Positions 1-8,345 of a DNA stretch of 64,000 bases are shown here, piece after piece. Source of the DNA: SZAS-103 sp036496805 (GTDB lineage Bacteria; Pseudomonadota; Gammaproteobacteria; Xanthomonadales; Xanthomonadaceae); assembly GCA_036496805.1 (NCBI GenBank), contig DASXKN010000028.1, forward strand, positions 83,020 to 147,019, written 5' to 3'. The position numbers and the translations under genes were made by a program. Position 1 is the first letter of the stretch; every line of letters starts with the position of its first letter. The notes below the pieces were generated by a model. It saw only the letters and a list, made by a program, of their open reading frames with translations, was not told where the DNA came from and did no database searches.

Positions 1-228
1 AAAGAGCCGGGCAGGGCGCAAGCCCCGCCAGGTTTACCGACGCTGTTGGTCGGTCGATCGGGTGCTCAGGAAGAGCAGCCTACGGCCCGCTGGTGCGGTT
101 CGAGGTAGAACGGCACGGATCGCCTCCTGTATCGGGAGGACAACGCATGAGCATCGCTCTCTGGATGTCTCCGAAGGACCTTCCGGCACAGACCCGTCGG
201 AACGTGTTTCCTTTCCCTGGAGACTCAC
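1..228. other. Leader stretch without a clear gene, upstream of tnsA
   Basis: No convincing coding region is seen. There is a short perfect inverted repeat at about 36-54 (arms ACCGAC/GTCGGT, 7-base loop) and a second hairpin near 121-138 (CCTCC/GGAGG arms). The left end of the Tn7-like element should lie here or just before the window start, but I could not find a terminal TGT sequence with repeated transposase sites that match the far side of the island. Confidence 0.3.
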
Positions 229-699
229 ATGAAAGCCAGTACGCAAAACCTGCCGTCCCTTGTGGACCCGCATGTCTGCTGGTCGCATCGGGACATCCCG
301 CTCTCCCATGGTCACCACGTGCCAGGACGCGTCGCCTGGACGCCCCACGCGCAGTCGGTGCCGGTTGAAAGCCGCCTGGAGGCCCAGGTCCTCGGCTTCC
401 TGCTGCTCAACCCGCACCTGGTCGCGATCCACTCGCAGCCGTTCACGTTGTCCTACTGGGATGGCGAAAAACACCGGCGCTACACGCCGGACTTCCTCGT
501 CGTCATGGATCGATTGACCAGGACGATCGTCCGCTTCGGCTTTGGTTACTGGACGATCGTCGAAGTCAAAGCAGCCCGTCGCATGGAACGCGAACGGCAA
601 CGCATCGCTGGGCCGATGCAAGCGATTCGCGAGCTGCTCGGCTTCGCGACGGTGTGCTTTACCGAGAACGACCTGCCGACACGGAGGGCCTTGTCATGA
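229..699 (+). CDS. tnsA: TnsA-like heteromeric transposase endonuclease subunit
   Basis: In Tn7-type elements TnsA nicks the 5' ends of the transposon while TnsB cuts and joins the 3' ends, giving cut-and-paste movement. The 156-residue product has a restriction-endonuclease core: an upstream Glu in ESRLEA, then YTPDFLVV, then IVEVKAAR, which together supply the PD...ExK metal-binding set. It is short because it lacks the C-terminal TnsC-interacting domain of Tn7 TnsA (about 270 residues). GGAG sits just before the ATG. The stop overlaps the start of the next gene (ATGA), so the four transposition genes form one operon. Family call is firm; activity is inferred. Confidence 0.85.
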   Translation: MKASTQNLPSLVDPHVCWSHRDIPLSHGHHVPGRVAWTPHAQSVPVESRLEAQVLGFLLLNPHLVAIHSQPFTLSYWDGEKHRRYTPDFLVVMDRLTRTIVRFGFGYWTIVEVKAARRMERERQRIAGPMQAIRELLGFATVCFTENDLPTRRALS

Positions 700-2471
700 G
701 CCTTCGTCTCGAACCAGGAACCCAGTGCGTCGCGAACGGACGCATCGTCCAGATCGACGGCCCTTCGGGCCACTCCGACATGATCGTGCGCGATTGCCTC
801 ACCGGCGAGATGTGCACGGTCCCGATCCGCAGGATCGAATCGATGCCCAGCGGCGCCACGCGCAGTGGCGAGCTGGGTCACATCACGAAAGACGAGTGGG
901 ATCGCTCGGCGGCCCTGGCAGACAGCCTGCGGCCCTTTCACGCGTGCTCGCGCATTCCCGCGGCGGAGATCAAGAAGATCGCGCGCAAGCACCGGATCAG
1001 CGTGCGCCAGGTGCAGCGCGTCCGCTCGAGGTTCCAGCGCAACCCGCGGCCGAGCGGATTGGTGCGGGATCGGGGAGGGCGGCGGACCGGCACCAACTTG
1101 CTCGATCCCAAGGTCGACGAAGTCGTCCGGCACGCGATCCGGACGTTCTACTTCCGTCGCGAGCGCGCCTCCAAGGAGAGCGTCGTCCGCAAGGCGCAAT
1201 CAGCGGTGCGTCGGGCCCTCAAGCTCGATCCACCCTCGCGTACCGCGATCCTGGCCCGCATCCGGCAGATGGAGGGCTACGAGTGTGACCGGGCGCGGTT
1301 CGGGGCCAAGAAGGCCAAGCAAAAATGGGAGCCGCGACCGGGCAGCCTGAAGGTGCAGCGTCCTCTGGAACTCATCCAGATCGACCACACGCCCGCCGAC
1401 GTGATCGTGGTCACCGACAATCGGCTCACCGAGCTCGGCCGTCCCTGGGTGACCTTCGCGATCGACGTGGGCACGCGCAGCGTGCTTGGCTTTTACGTCG
1501 CGATGCTCGCGCCTTCGTCGATCTCGGTCTCGCTGTGCATCGAGCACTGCGTACTGCCCAAGCCAGAGAACGATCGCTATCCCGGCATCTGGCCGATGTA
1601 CGGCCTACCGACCCGCATCCTCGTCGACAACGGCAAGGACTTCCGTAGCGAAGCGCTGGAGCGGGGATGCCGCGAGCACGGCATCGAACTTTCATTTCGC
1701 CCGGTGCGCACACCGCACTACGGGGCACACATCGAACGCCTGATCGGCAGCATGATGCGACTCACGCACGAGCTCCCAGGCACCACCTGCAGCAACGTCA
1801 GGGAGCGCGGCGACTACGACAGCGCCAAGCATGCGCGCCTGACCCTGGAGGAATTCCGGGACTGGCTGGTCCAGAAGATCTGCCGGGAGTACCACACACG
1901 CAACCACCGCGAACTGGGCGTCCCTCCGCTGATCGCCTGGGAACGCGGCCTGACCAATGACCAGGGCATCCTAGTCCCGCCCCGGCTGCTGGCCAACCCG
2001 CTCGAATTCCGGATGGAGTTCCTGCCAGGCGAATACCGCCGTGTCACCCGCACCGGGATTGAGTTCCGATGCTCACGCTACTGGCACGACGACCTGGCAC
2101 CGCTGGTCGGGCTCGACCACGACATCCTGGTGCGTTACGACCCGCGCCTGCCTGGTGAGGTCTGGGTGCGACGTCCGGACGGTGTGCTGGTGACTGTACC
2201 GGCCGTTGCGGGCCCCGCCGCCGGCGAGGTGAAGCAGCGCCTGGCTATCGACGATGCCAACCGCAAGCGCCTCGATGATGAAACCGACAAGGGGTACGAA
2301 GCCGCCGAGGCAATTGTCGAACAAGCCCGGCGCACGACCGAGTCCGCCCGACGGGTGGCCCGCAAGGTCGGCAAGGCCCCACCTGCAAACCCAACCCTAC
2401 CGTTGTTCTCCGAGCTGCTCGTGCCTCCGCCCGTGGCGACCGGCGCGATGCGCTCACAGACCTGGAACTGA
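696..2471 (+). CDS. tnsB: TnsB/TniA-like DDE transposase
   Basis: Transposase of the retroviral-integrase (rve) type that binds the element ends and catalyses 3'-end strand transfer. I chose ATG at 696 because it overlaps the tnsA stop; the reading frame stays open upstream to 654. The 591-residue protein has an N-terminal DNA-binding part including IKKIARKHRISVRQVQRV, a helix-turn-helix. The catalytic core follows: Asp in LIQIDHTP (near residue 229), Asp in ILVDNGKDF (near 310) and Glu in GAHIERLIG (near 347). All three DDE residues are present, so the enzyme looks intact. The C-terminal tail beyond about 480 resembles the Mu-transposase/TnsB beta-barrel region and ends in a basic helix likely to contact TnsC. 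Confidence 0.9.
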   Translation: MSLRLEPGTQCVANGRIVQIDGPSGHSDMIVRDCLTGEMCTVPIRRIESMPSGATRSGELGHITKDEWDRSAALADSLRPFHACSRIPAAEIKKIARKHRISVRQVQRVRSRFQRNPRPSGLVRDRGGRRTGTNLLDPKVDEVVRHAIRTFYFRRERASKESVVRKAQSAVRRALKLDPPSRTAILARIRQMEGYECDRARFGAKKAKQKWEPRPGSLKVQRPLELIQIDHTPADVIVVTDNRLTELGRPWVTFAIDVGTRSVLGFYVAMLAPSSISVSLCIEHCVLPKPENDRYPGIWPMYGLPTRILVDNGKDFRSEALERGCREHGIELSFRPVRTPHYGAHIERLIGSMMRLTHELPGTTCSNVRERGDYDSAKHARLTLEEFRDWLVQKICREYHTRNHRELGVPPLIAWERGLTNDQGILVPPRLLANPLEFRMEFLPGEYRRVTRTGIEFRCSRYWHDDLAPLVGLDHDILVRYDPRLPGEVWVRRPDGVLVTVPAVAGPAAGEVKQRLAIDDANRKRLDDETDKGYEAAEAIVEQARRTTESARRVARKVGKAPPANPTLPLFSELLVPPPVATGAMRSQTWN

Positions 2472-2484
2472 CTGGAGACCTGCC

Positions 2485-3396
2485 ATGAACGATTACAAAC
2501 ACCTTGATCCAGATGTATTGCCGCAAATGGAACTGCCCAAGCCGCTTCGTGCCCTGCACATGCTGGCCGAACGCTTCTTCGAGCACGAACGGCTCGTTCC
2601 CATGCTCGAGTACGCCGAGTTCCTGCACGACATGCCACGGCAGACGCGCGCGAGCGGCTTGATCGTGTCGGGCACGCCCGGTGCGGGCAAGACGATGCTC
2701 GCACAGGCGCTGCTGCGCCGTTACCCGCCCACGCCCGCAAGCAAGAGCCAGCCGCAGCACCTGTCGGTGGCCGGTATCAGCATGACCGGTGCCCGCGAGG
2801 CCAAGACCCTTTACAACCGTTTGCTCGAGCGGATGGGTGTGCCGGGCGTTTGCCAGTACGCGGGTTCCGACCGGGAACGGATGGTGCTGAAGGTGTGCCG
2901 AGCTGCCGAGCTTCGCCTGTTGATCGTCGATGAGCTGCAGGACGTGCTCACCTCGACCGACAGGCAACAGCGCATCGCTCTGGATACGATCAAGTTCCTC
3001 ATGAACGAACTGCAGATCCCGATCCTGGCGCTGGGCACCGCAAAGGCTCCGCAGGCGATGGCCGTCGACGAGCACTTGCGGGCGCGATTCCAGCACATGG
3101 AGCTGCCGGTCTGGAAGGACGACAAGTACCTGCGCAGCCTGTTGCGCACCCTCGAGCGACGGCTGCCGCTGAGGGAGCCTTCGATGCTCGCCACGAACGC
3201 GATGGTCGATGAGGTCCTCAAGGTCTCTGGTGGTGTCCTCAACCTGGTCATGCGGTCGATCACCTATGCGGCGGCCAGCGCGGTGGAATCGGGTGCCGAG
3301 CAGATCACAGCCGAAGGCATCCGGTTGGCGTTGCTGCGTCCGCCGGTGGCCGTGCTGCGTGCAGCAACTGAGGCCGAAACCCGCAAGGCTGCATGA
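2485..3396 (+). CDS. tnsC: TnsC/TniB-like AAA+ ATPase, transposition regulator
   Basis: AAA+ ATPase that links target selection (TniQ) to the TnsA/TnsB transposase by forming filaments on target DNA. ATG at 2485 gives 303 residues with a near-ideal upstream GGAG 13 bases after the tnsB stop. Walker A is VSGTPGAGKT (near residues 61-70) and Walker B is LLIVDELQD (near 145-153), followed by a sensor-like segment ILALGTAKAP. The size matches TniB rather than the 555-residue TnsC of Tn7. Its end overlaps the tniQ start (ATGA), which supports coupled translation. Confidence 0.88.
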   Translation: MNDYKHLDPDVLPQMELPKPLRALHMLAERFFEHERLVPMLEYAEFLHDMPRQTRASGLIVSGTPGAGKTMLAQALLRRYPPTPASKSQPQHLSVAGISMTGAREAKTLYNRLLERMGVPGVCQYAGSDRERMVLKVCRAAELRLLIVDELQDVLTSTDRQQRIALDTIKFLMNELQIPILALGTAKAPQAMAVDEHLRARFQHMELPVWKDDKYLRSLLRTLERRLPLREPSMLATNAMVDEVLKVSGGVLNLVMRSITYAAASAVESGAEQITAEGIRLALLRPPVAVLRAATEAETRKAA

Positions 3397-4253
3397 AGGC
3401 CATGCCTCAAGCGGTGCGGTGGTGGATCGCGCCGCCCGAGCCCGACGAGTCGATCGGCTCGTGGGTCGCTCGGGCGGCCGTGTTCTTCGAGCGCCACCCG
3501 CTGGCGCTGTGGGCGGATCTGCTCGGGATTCCGGACGGCAGGGCGGTCGATATGGACGATCCGCCCGCGTGGGCGCTCGTGCGGCTGGCGCGCGCCACGG
3601 GCATGTCGCCGCGCCAGCTCTACACGCATCGGCTGGCCGATGCGCCGTGGCTGCTGGCGCAGCACGCTCGGCGCGTGTATTGCCCATCGTGCCTGTCGGA
3701 GCGTGGCGGCGAAGTCCTCGTGCGGCAACGAAAGTGGTTCGGATGCCTACGCACAGCGTGTCCGACCCACCGGGTGCCGTTGCTAGCCTGGGAGGAGCGC
3801 AAGGCACCAATACCTTGGTCGACGGACTATTTGGGTCCGGCTGAACAGGCGATCCTCGATCTCATCGAGCGTGTCGGATCGACGCTGGAGGACTGCTTGA
3901 CCGGCCAAGCCGAGTGGCCGTCGGATTGGCGGGGCGATGCGCTGGCAGCACGCACCACGCTGCTCCGGTTGTGCATCAACTACGGTGCGTGGCGATCGCA
4001 CGCGGGCGTCGCGGACGTCCTCGCCCCGCCGCTGTTGCGCGGCCTGATCCATGGTCCGACCCACCGCATGGACCCTCGAAGGAAACCGATCTGGGACGAC
4101 TTTCGGGCGATCGTCGATCCGGCGGTGCGCCGTGCGGCGCTGTGGGTGGTCGCCTGGAAGGTGATTCCCGGTTTGGGAAATCGTTTCCGGCCCGGTTGGT
4201 TCATTGCCGAGCCCGATAACGTTCCGTCCGAACGTGAAGTAGCCGTTCCGTAA
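3393..4253 (+). CDS. tniQ: TniQ family target-selection protein
   Basis: TniQ/TnsD-type protein expected to bind the target site, or an adaptor, and recruit TnsC. The 286-residue product starts with the typical TniQ segment (PDESIGSWVARAAVF). It has a zinc-finger-like cluster around residues 97-125 (CPSC...CLRTACPTH). It is shorter than Tn7 TnsD (about 500 residues) and closer to the TniQ proteins of Tn5053- and CRISPR-associated types. No Cas effector gene is visible anywhere in the window, so nothing suggests RNA-guided targeting. It is the last gene of the operon; the next gene is on the opposite strand. Confidence 0.85.
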   Translation: MKAMPQAVRWWIAPPEPDESIGSWVARAAVFFERHPLALWADLLGIPDGRAVDMDDPPAWALVRLARATGMSPRQLYTHRLADAPWLLAQHARRVYCPSCLSERGGEVLVRQRKWFGCLRTACPTHRVPLLAWEERKAPIPWSTDYLGPAEQAILDLIERVGSTLEDCLTGQAEWPSDWRGDALAARTTLLRLCINYGAWRSHAGVADVLAPPLLRGLIHGPTHRMDPRRKPIWDDFRAIVDPAVRRAALWVVAWKVIPGLGNRFRPGWFIAEPDNVPSEREVAVP

Positions 4254-4349
4254 CGGCGGGATGGCGGCGTGCTGTGCGGATCGCTGCGTGCAGTCGAATC
4301 AACCGGTGCACGTCTGGATTTGCGTGCTTTGACGCGCGCGAACGGGCCA

Positions 4350-4679
4350 TCAGCCGCTGCTGCCGATGATGCGCCCTTTCTTGCGGTCGACAATCAGGGT
4401 GCGTCGCACGGCTTTTCCAACCCCTTTGCCTTCGGCTTTCTCGACCAGGACTTCGCACACCTCAATGTCCTCAGCATGTCCGGCTGCGCTCGAACGCACT
4501 GCTTGCTTGACGCCGGATCGAACCAATCCGGTCGCACCGTACTTGCTGGCCAGGACGTCCGCGCTGGGCGTTGCGGCGTCCACGCTGAGTGCGTGCTCGT
4601 CCGATGGCTTGCGCTGCGTAACAATCTTGGCTGATGGCAGGGATTGCTTGACGATATCGCGTGTGGTCTTGCGGGTCAT
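4350..4679 (-). CDS. Small unknown protein, last gene of the protease cassette
   Basis: A 109-residue basic, soluble protein that I do not recognise. Its ATG lies 10 bases after the stop of the C25-like protease, and GTGAGGG, a good ribosome site, overlaps that stop, so it is almost certainly translated from the same mRNA as ietA-ietS-protease. The sequence has a Ser/Ala-rich middle and a C-terminal half that may fold as a small alpha/beta unit (IEVCEVLVEK ... RTLIVDRKKGRII). There is no signal peptide or membrane segment. Its place directly after a protease suggests a substrate, inhibitor or effector of the cassette, which is inference only. Confidence 0.6.
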   Translation of the reverse strand: MTRKTTRDIVKQSLPSAKIVTQRKPSDEHALSVDAATPSADVLASKYGATGLVRSGVKQAVRSSAAGHAEDIEVCEVLVEKAEGKGVGKAVRRTLIVDRKKGRIIGSSG

Positions 4680-4689
4680 GGGTTTGCCC

Positions 4690-5817
4690 TCACCAACCGA
4701 GTCCGAGGACCGTGAATTGTTCGAAGAGCTTGCGTTCTATGCGCTCGATGGAAGCATGTCGGCCCTTGCCCAGGCGCACGGCGTACTGCCCTTTGGCGTT
4801 GAACAAGGCCTGCGCAGGGCCATGGCCGGCGCGGACGTGCGTCCAGAATCCATCGTGGAGGGGCGCCCCGAAGGAGTCAAATGGAGGCGCGATGGGCGAG
4901 TAATGCGATCCGGTGCAGCCGACGAAGCCACGCGCGCCCTGAGCTAAACAGCGCAGTGCTAGCGAATCAGCTGCTGTCCGTGGCGTGAGATTCGGGCGGT
5001 TCGCACCGGCTGGCTCGCACACGCTCAGGCCTCCCCAACACGCGCCGGACAGGACGATGGCGCCGGGCTGCACCTGAAGCTGGGGCAGGTCCAGCGCCTC
5101 CACATGGGTTCCGCCCGTCGTTTCACCCCAGTAGCGCGTGGCATCGTTGAAGTCGCCATGCAGCATGAAGTACAGGTGATCGCCGCGCGCGGCATAGCCA
5201 GGTGACGCCGAGGTGTGGGGGTGCGAGCACACGATGGCGTCGGGCCCGTGGAGCTTGGCGAAGATCGGATCGGCAAAGGGGCGCGCGAGGTTGCGCACGC
5301 CGTGCCGGCTTGTGAGTGCTGTGATGGCAGGAGCGCCCAGGGCCGCCAAGAACAGGTTCGCTGACTGTCCATCGGGAATCCGGCTAACCGGCAGCTCGGG
5401 CAATCCATCGTTGTCCTTGTCCCCATACACCCAGTCGCTCCAGACGACGAAGCGGTCCGCATCGCTGCGTCGTTCGGGTGCATTCAGGGGCAGGCCTACC
5501 GTATCGCGGCGCTCGGATGGGATGACATCCAGACCGCCCAGGATGACGACACCCACGACGTCCTGATGGGTGCGAAGGGTGTTGCGAACGGCCAGAGCGG
5601 CCGTGTCGAGTGGTCGGCCAGGCACGCCATGGATGTCCACCAGAACATGCGGTTGCACGGCGATGCTCGCCAATACGACCTGCAACGCAGCTGCACCGAT
5701 GTTGCCCTGAAGTTTCATGCGATCGGTCAGGAACAGCAGCCGAGGCAGCGCGCGGCCTGCGGCCAGGCGGAAGCCGTCGTGCGGCGCGGGGGGCTTGCGG
5801 TTGCGTGCCATCTGCAT
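4690..5817 (-). CDS. Gingipain-like (C25/caspase-fold) cysteine protease
   Basis: A 375-residue soluble protein with hallmarks of the peptidase C25/caspase fold. It has GDKDNDGLPELPVSRIP (about 132-148), the acidic-loop motif typical of C25 domains. It has a catalytic-type His in YFMLHGDF (His220) and a catalytic-type Cys in IVLSGACWGG (Cys260), the His-Cys dyad spacing of CHAT/C25/caspase enzymes. There is no signal peptide, so unlike gingipains it should act in the cytoplasm. It lies 72 bases after ietS in the same frame, with no stop between, and has no good ribosome site of its own. By context it would be a partner or downstream target of the ATPase-subtilase pair. The substrate is unknown. 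Confidence 0.75.
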   Translation of the reverse strand: MQMARNRKPPAPHDGFRLAAGRALPRLLFLTDRMKLQGNIGAAALQVVLASIAVQPHVLVDIHGVPGRPLDTAALAVRNTLRTHQDVVGVVILGGLDVIPSERRDTVGLPLNAPERRSDADRFVVWSDWVYGDKDNDGLPELPVSRIPDGQSANLFLAALGAPAITALTSRHGVRNLARPFADPIFAKLHGPDAIVCSHPHTSASPGYAARGDHLYFMLHGDFNDATRYWGETTGGTHVEALDLPQLQVQPGAIVLSGACWGGLSVCEPAGANRPNLTPRTAADSLALRCLAQGARGFVGCTGSHYSPIAPPFDSFGAPLHDGFWTHVRAGHGPAQALFNAKGQYAVRLGKGRHASIERIERKLFEQFTVLGLGW

Positions 5818-5889
5818 TGTCGTCGTCGGGTGTTCCAGGCCTTCGTGCGCGTTCGTCGGAGGCGCCAGGCCAGGTCGAAGGGGCGCCGG

Positions 5890-8328
5890 TTACCGCCGTG
5901 CCCGGGTGCGGGCGGCCACCTGGATGTCGGCGATCTGCGCATGATTGCGGATCATCGAGCGCTTCATGTCATCGAAGACGGGGGCTTCGCCGTCGATGTC
6001 CTCGATGGTCAAGATGGCCACGAAGGGCGTGCCTTCCTCGGGCAGCTCGCCGGCCGAGCGTTCGAGCGATTCGACGGTCAGGCGCCAACGCGATGAGGTG
6101 CCCGTGCCTTGCGGTGCACAGAACGCGTAGGCCTTCACCGGGCTCCACTTGAGTGCGTGGCGGATAAGCTCGGCCTCCTTGAGCTTCTTCTTGCCGTGAA
6201 GGACCTTGGGCATGTTGAGGGCATGGAAGTGCCCGGCGTTCTTTTTGCCTTTGGCGGCCTTCTGGATGACATGAGCGTCGAGTTGCGTGCGCACGACCTC
6301 GTGGCCGTATTTGGAGTCGAGAACGGGCTGTGCAACCAGGGTCAGCCGCCCCCTGCCGCGGCACTTGCCCTGGTGGGTGAGCGAGGCAGGCCAATCGAAC
6401 TCGAACTCGAGCCGCTGCCCCTTTGGAATTGTCTCGCTGAACACGACCGTGCCCACGTGCGCATCGCCTGCGAGCGAGGCGGCGGCGTCCTGGGGAATCC
6501 CGAACCCGACCAGATCCCGCGCCAGCTCCTGGAAATTCACCGAGAGCAGTTTCTCGGGAATCCTGGCATGGTGGATGAGCAGGGCGATAAGCATCTCGCG
6601 GGATAGGTCGCCCTCGATCTGGTGGGCGTAGGTGGCGAGGGTCTTGGCCGCCAGTGGTGCGGCGAAGCTGGTGCCGAAGCGCGAGATGGCGGTGCCTTCT
6701 GGGCACGTCGACACCAGGCCCGAGGTCTTGCCCTGGGCGACGGCACATCCGCCGTAGTGGGCCAGGTCGGGCTTGACGCCACCGAAGGGCGACGGGCCGC
6801 GTCGTGCGTACGCGGCCGGAACCTCGGGCACGAAAGGTTCGAGTCCGTGGAGATTGACCGACGTAACCGATACGTTGGAGATCGAGTCGGCCGGACCGCG
6901 GATCTGGTCCTGCCGGGCGGTCGCGAGCATGCGCAGCGCGTGCACGTCGTCCTCCGGCCACTCGGGACGGAACGCATTGGAGGCCAGGTTGCCGGCGGAG
7001 ATGACGAATATGACATCGTGCTTCTTGGCGATGCCATCCAGACGCAGCGTCTCGTACGCGTATTCGTCGGCATCGATCGGGCGATCGAAATTGGTGCTGA
7101 AGTTGAACACGCGCACGCCGTGGTCGCGCCGGGCCTTGCCCACGACGCGATCGAGCTCGTCCATGAAGCTCTTGACGTCGGTGTAGTAGCGCTGGAACAG
7201 GTCGGGATCGTCCTGGGGAAGCACGCACAGATCCGCCAGGTCACAGCCGTTCGCCTCAGTCGTCACCGCATCGCCGTTGAGAAAATTCCCGGCCACCAGC
7301 AAGCCGCCGATGTAGGTGCCGTGCTCGGCATCGCCGTGCTGCGGCGCCACCACGTTCTCTTGGCAAACGACCCAATCGGCCAGCGACGGGCCCAGACCTC
7401 CGTCGATGATGCCCACGACCGGATAGCGTCGACCGGGTGTGCGCGTGGGCAGCTGGAAGGCGTGGTTGAGCCGGATGCCTTTGGGTAACCCGCTGTCGAC
7501 CAAGCGTGCCGGCAGCGCCACCGAGCGCACTAGAAAGCTTCGGGCGAGCAGGGCCGTGGCCTCGCCCAGCCGCTCTCGCCATGCCCGATCCGGGGTCGTG
7601 GCCGTGGCCGATCCGGCCAGATTCACTAACAGATAGCGGGTGGCATGTAAGCCCTTGCCCAGCACTTCTTCGGTGCAAGCACAGCCCACGCCTTCGAGCG
7701 CTTCGACGAGCTTGCGGCGCTGTTCGTCGGCGTGAGCGCGCTCGGACGTGTCGAAGGTGAACAACTGCACGATAAGGCTGCAGGGCGTTCGGCTCTGCGA
7801 GAGCCAATGCTCCATTTGCTGCTGCGACAGGGGCAGGCGCCGTTCCGACGACCAGAAGGCGATGCGCTCGATCGCGCCGACATCGCAACGCGCCTGCGTG
7901 GGCTTGTCTTCGTGGATGACCTCACCAGTCTTCTGGTCGACGCGTTCGTGCGCCACCAGCTCGACCTGGGCATCGGCGATGCGCTGTGCCAGGTCGTTCA
8001 ACGCGTCGGCCGTGACTTGGACGAGCAGTTGGCCGGCGGAGCCCACGCCCACGGGCGGTAGCCGCTTGGGATCGAGCAGGGTGCGCGGCCGATTCGACTT
8101 CGCCAGCGCGTCCTGGACCAGGTCGACGCTGGCCACCGCAACGCGGGAGCGCTTGAAGACGGTAGGCGACTGGGCCAGGCGCCGGACCTGGGCAGCCAAC
8201 GTGTCGCGATGCAGCTGGAAGGCGGCATCGTCGCCCTCGTAGTAGTCCTTTCTGCTGCCGCCCGGAGGGCGATCAAACTTCTGGATGAACTGCACCGTGT
8301 TGAGGACCATCTGGACGGGGGAAGCCAT
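5890..8328 (-). CDS. ietS: IetS-like subtilisin-family serine protease
   Basis: An 812-residue S8-family protease without a signal peptide. The catalytic set is complete: Asp309 in VVGIIDGGLG, His336 in AEHGTYIGG, oxyanion Asn447 in VISAGN, Ser554 in FGTSFAAPLAAKT. About 300 residues precede the catalytic domain, including a likely inhibitory or sensor region, and about 200 follow. The start is 17 bases after the stop of an AAA ATPase gene; the ATPase plus subtilase arrangement is that of ietAS, known as a plasmid-maintenance toxin-antitoxin pair in Agrobacterium and as an anti-phage system. Here the operon continues into a second, unrelated protease. Family assignment is firm; the defence role rests on gene order. 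Confidence 0.85.
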   Translation of the reverse strand: MASPVQMVLNTVQFIQKFDRPPGGSRKDYYEGDDAAFQLHRDTLAAQVRRLAQSPTVFKRSRVAVASVDLVQDALAKSNRPRTLLDPKRLPPVGVGSAGQLLVQVTADALNDLAQRIADAQVELVAHERVDQKTGEVIHEDKPTQARCDVGAIERIAFWSSERRLPLSQQQMEHWLSQSRTPCSLIVQLFTFDTSERAHADEQRRKLVEALEGVGCACTEEVLGKGLHATRYLLVNLAGSATATTPDRAWRERLGEATALLARSFLVRSVALPARLVDSGLPKGIRLNHAFQLPTRTPGRRYPVVGIIDGGLGPSLADWVVCQENVVAPQHGDAEHGTYIGGLLVAGNFLNGDAVTTEANGCDLADLCVLPQDDPDLFQRYYTDVKSFMDELDRVVGKARRDHGVRVFNFSTNFDRPIDADEYAYETLRLDGIAKKHDVIFVISAGNLASNAFRPEWPEDDVHALRMLATARQDQIRGPADSISNVSVTSVNLHGLEPFVPEVPAAYARRGPSPFGGVKPDLAHYGGCAVAQGKTSGLVSTCPEGTAISRFGTSFAAPLAAKTLATYAHQIEGDLSREMLIALLIHHARIPEKLLSVNFQELARDLVGFGIPQDAAASLAGDAHVGTVVFSETIPKGQRLEFEFDWPASLTHQGKCRGRGRLTLVAQPVLDSKYGHEVVRTQLDAHVIQKAAKGKKNAGHFHALNMPKVLHGKKKLKEAELIRHALKWSPVKAYAFCAPQGTGTSSRWRLTVESLERSAGELPEEGTPFVAILTIEDIDGEAPVFDDMKRSMIRNHAQIADIQVAARTRARR

Positions 8329-8345
8329 CGTTCGTCTCCCTCAAA

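Noticed and set aside
148..368. Short open frame before and across the tnsA start
   Set aside because: No family resemblance; tnsA at 229 has its own ribosome site and the full nuclease motif set.
2245..3810. 521-codon open frame opposite tnsC
   Set aside because: It runs across tnsB, tnsC and tniQ on the wrong strand and shows the same GC-driven composition as other shadows.
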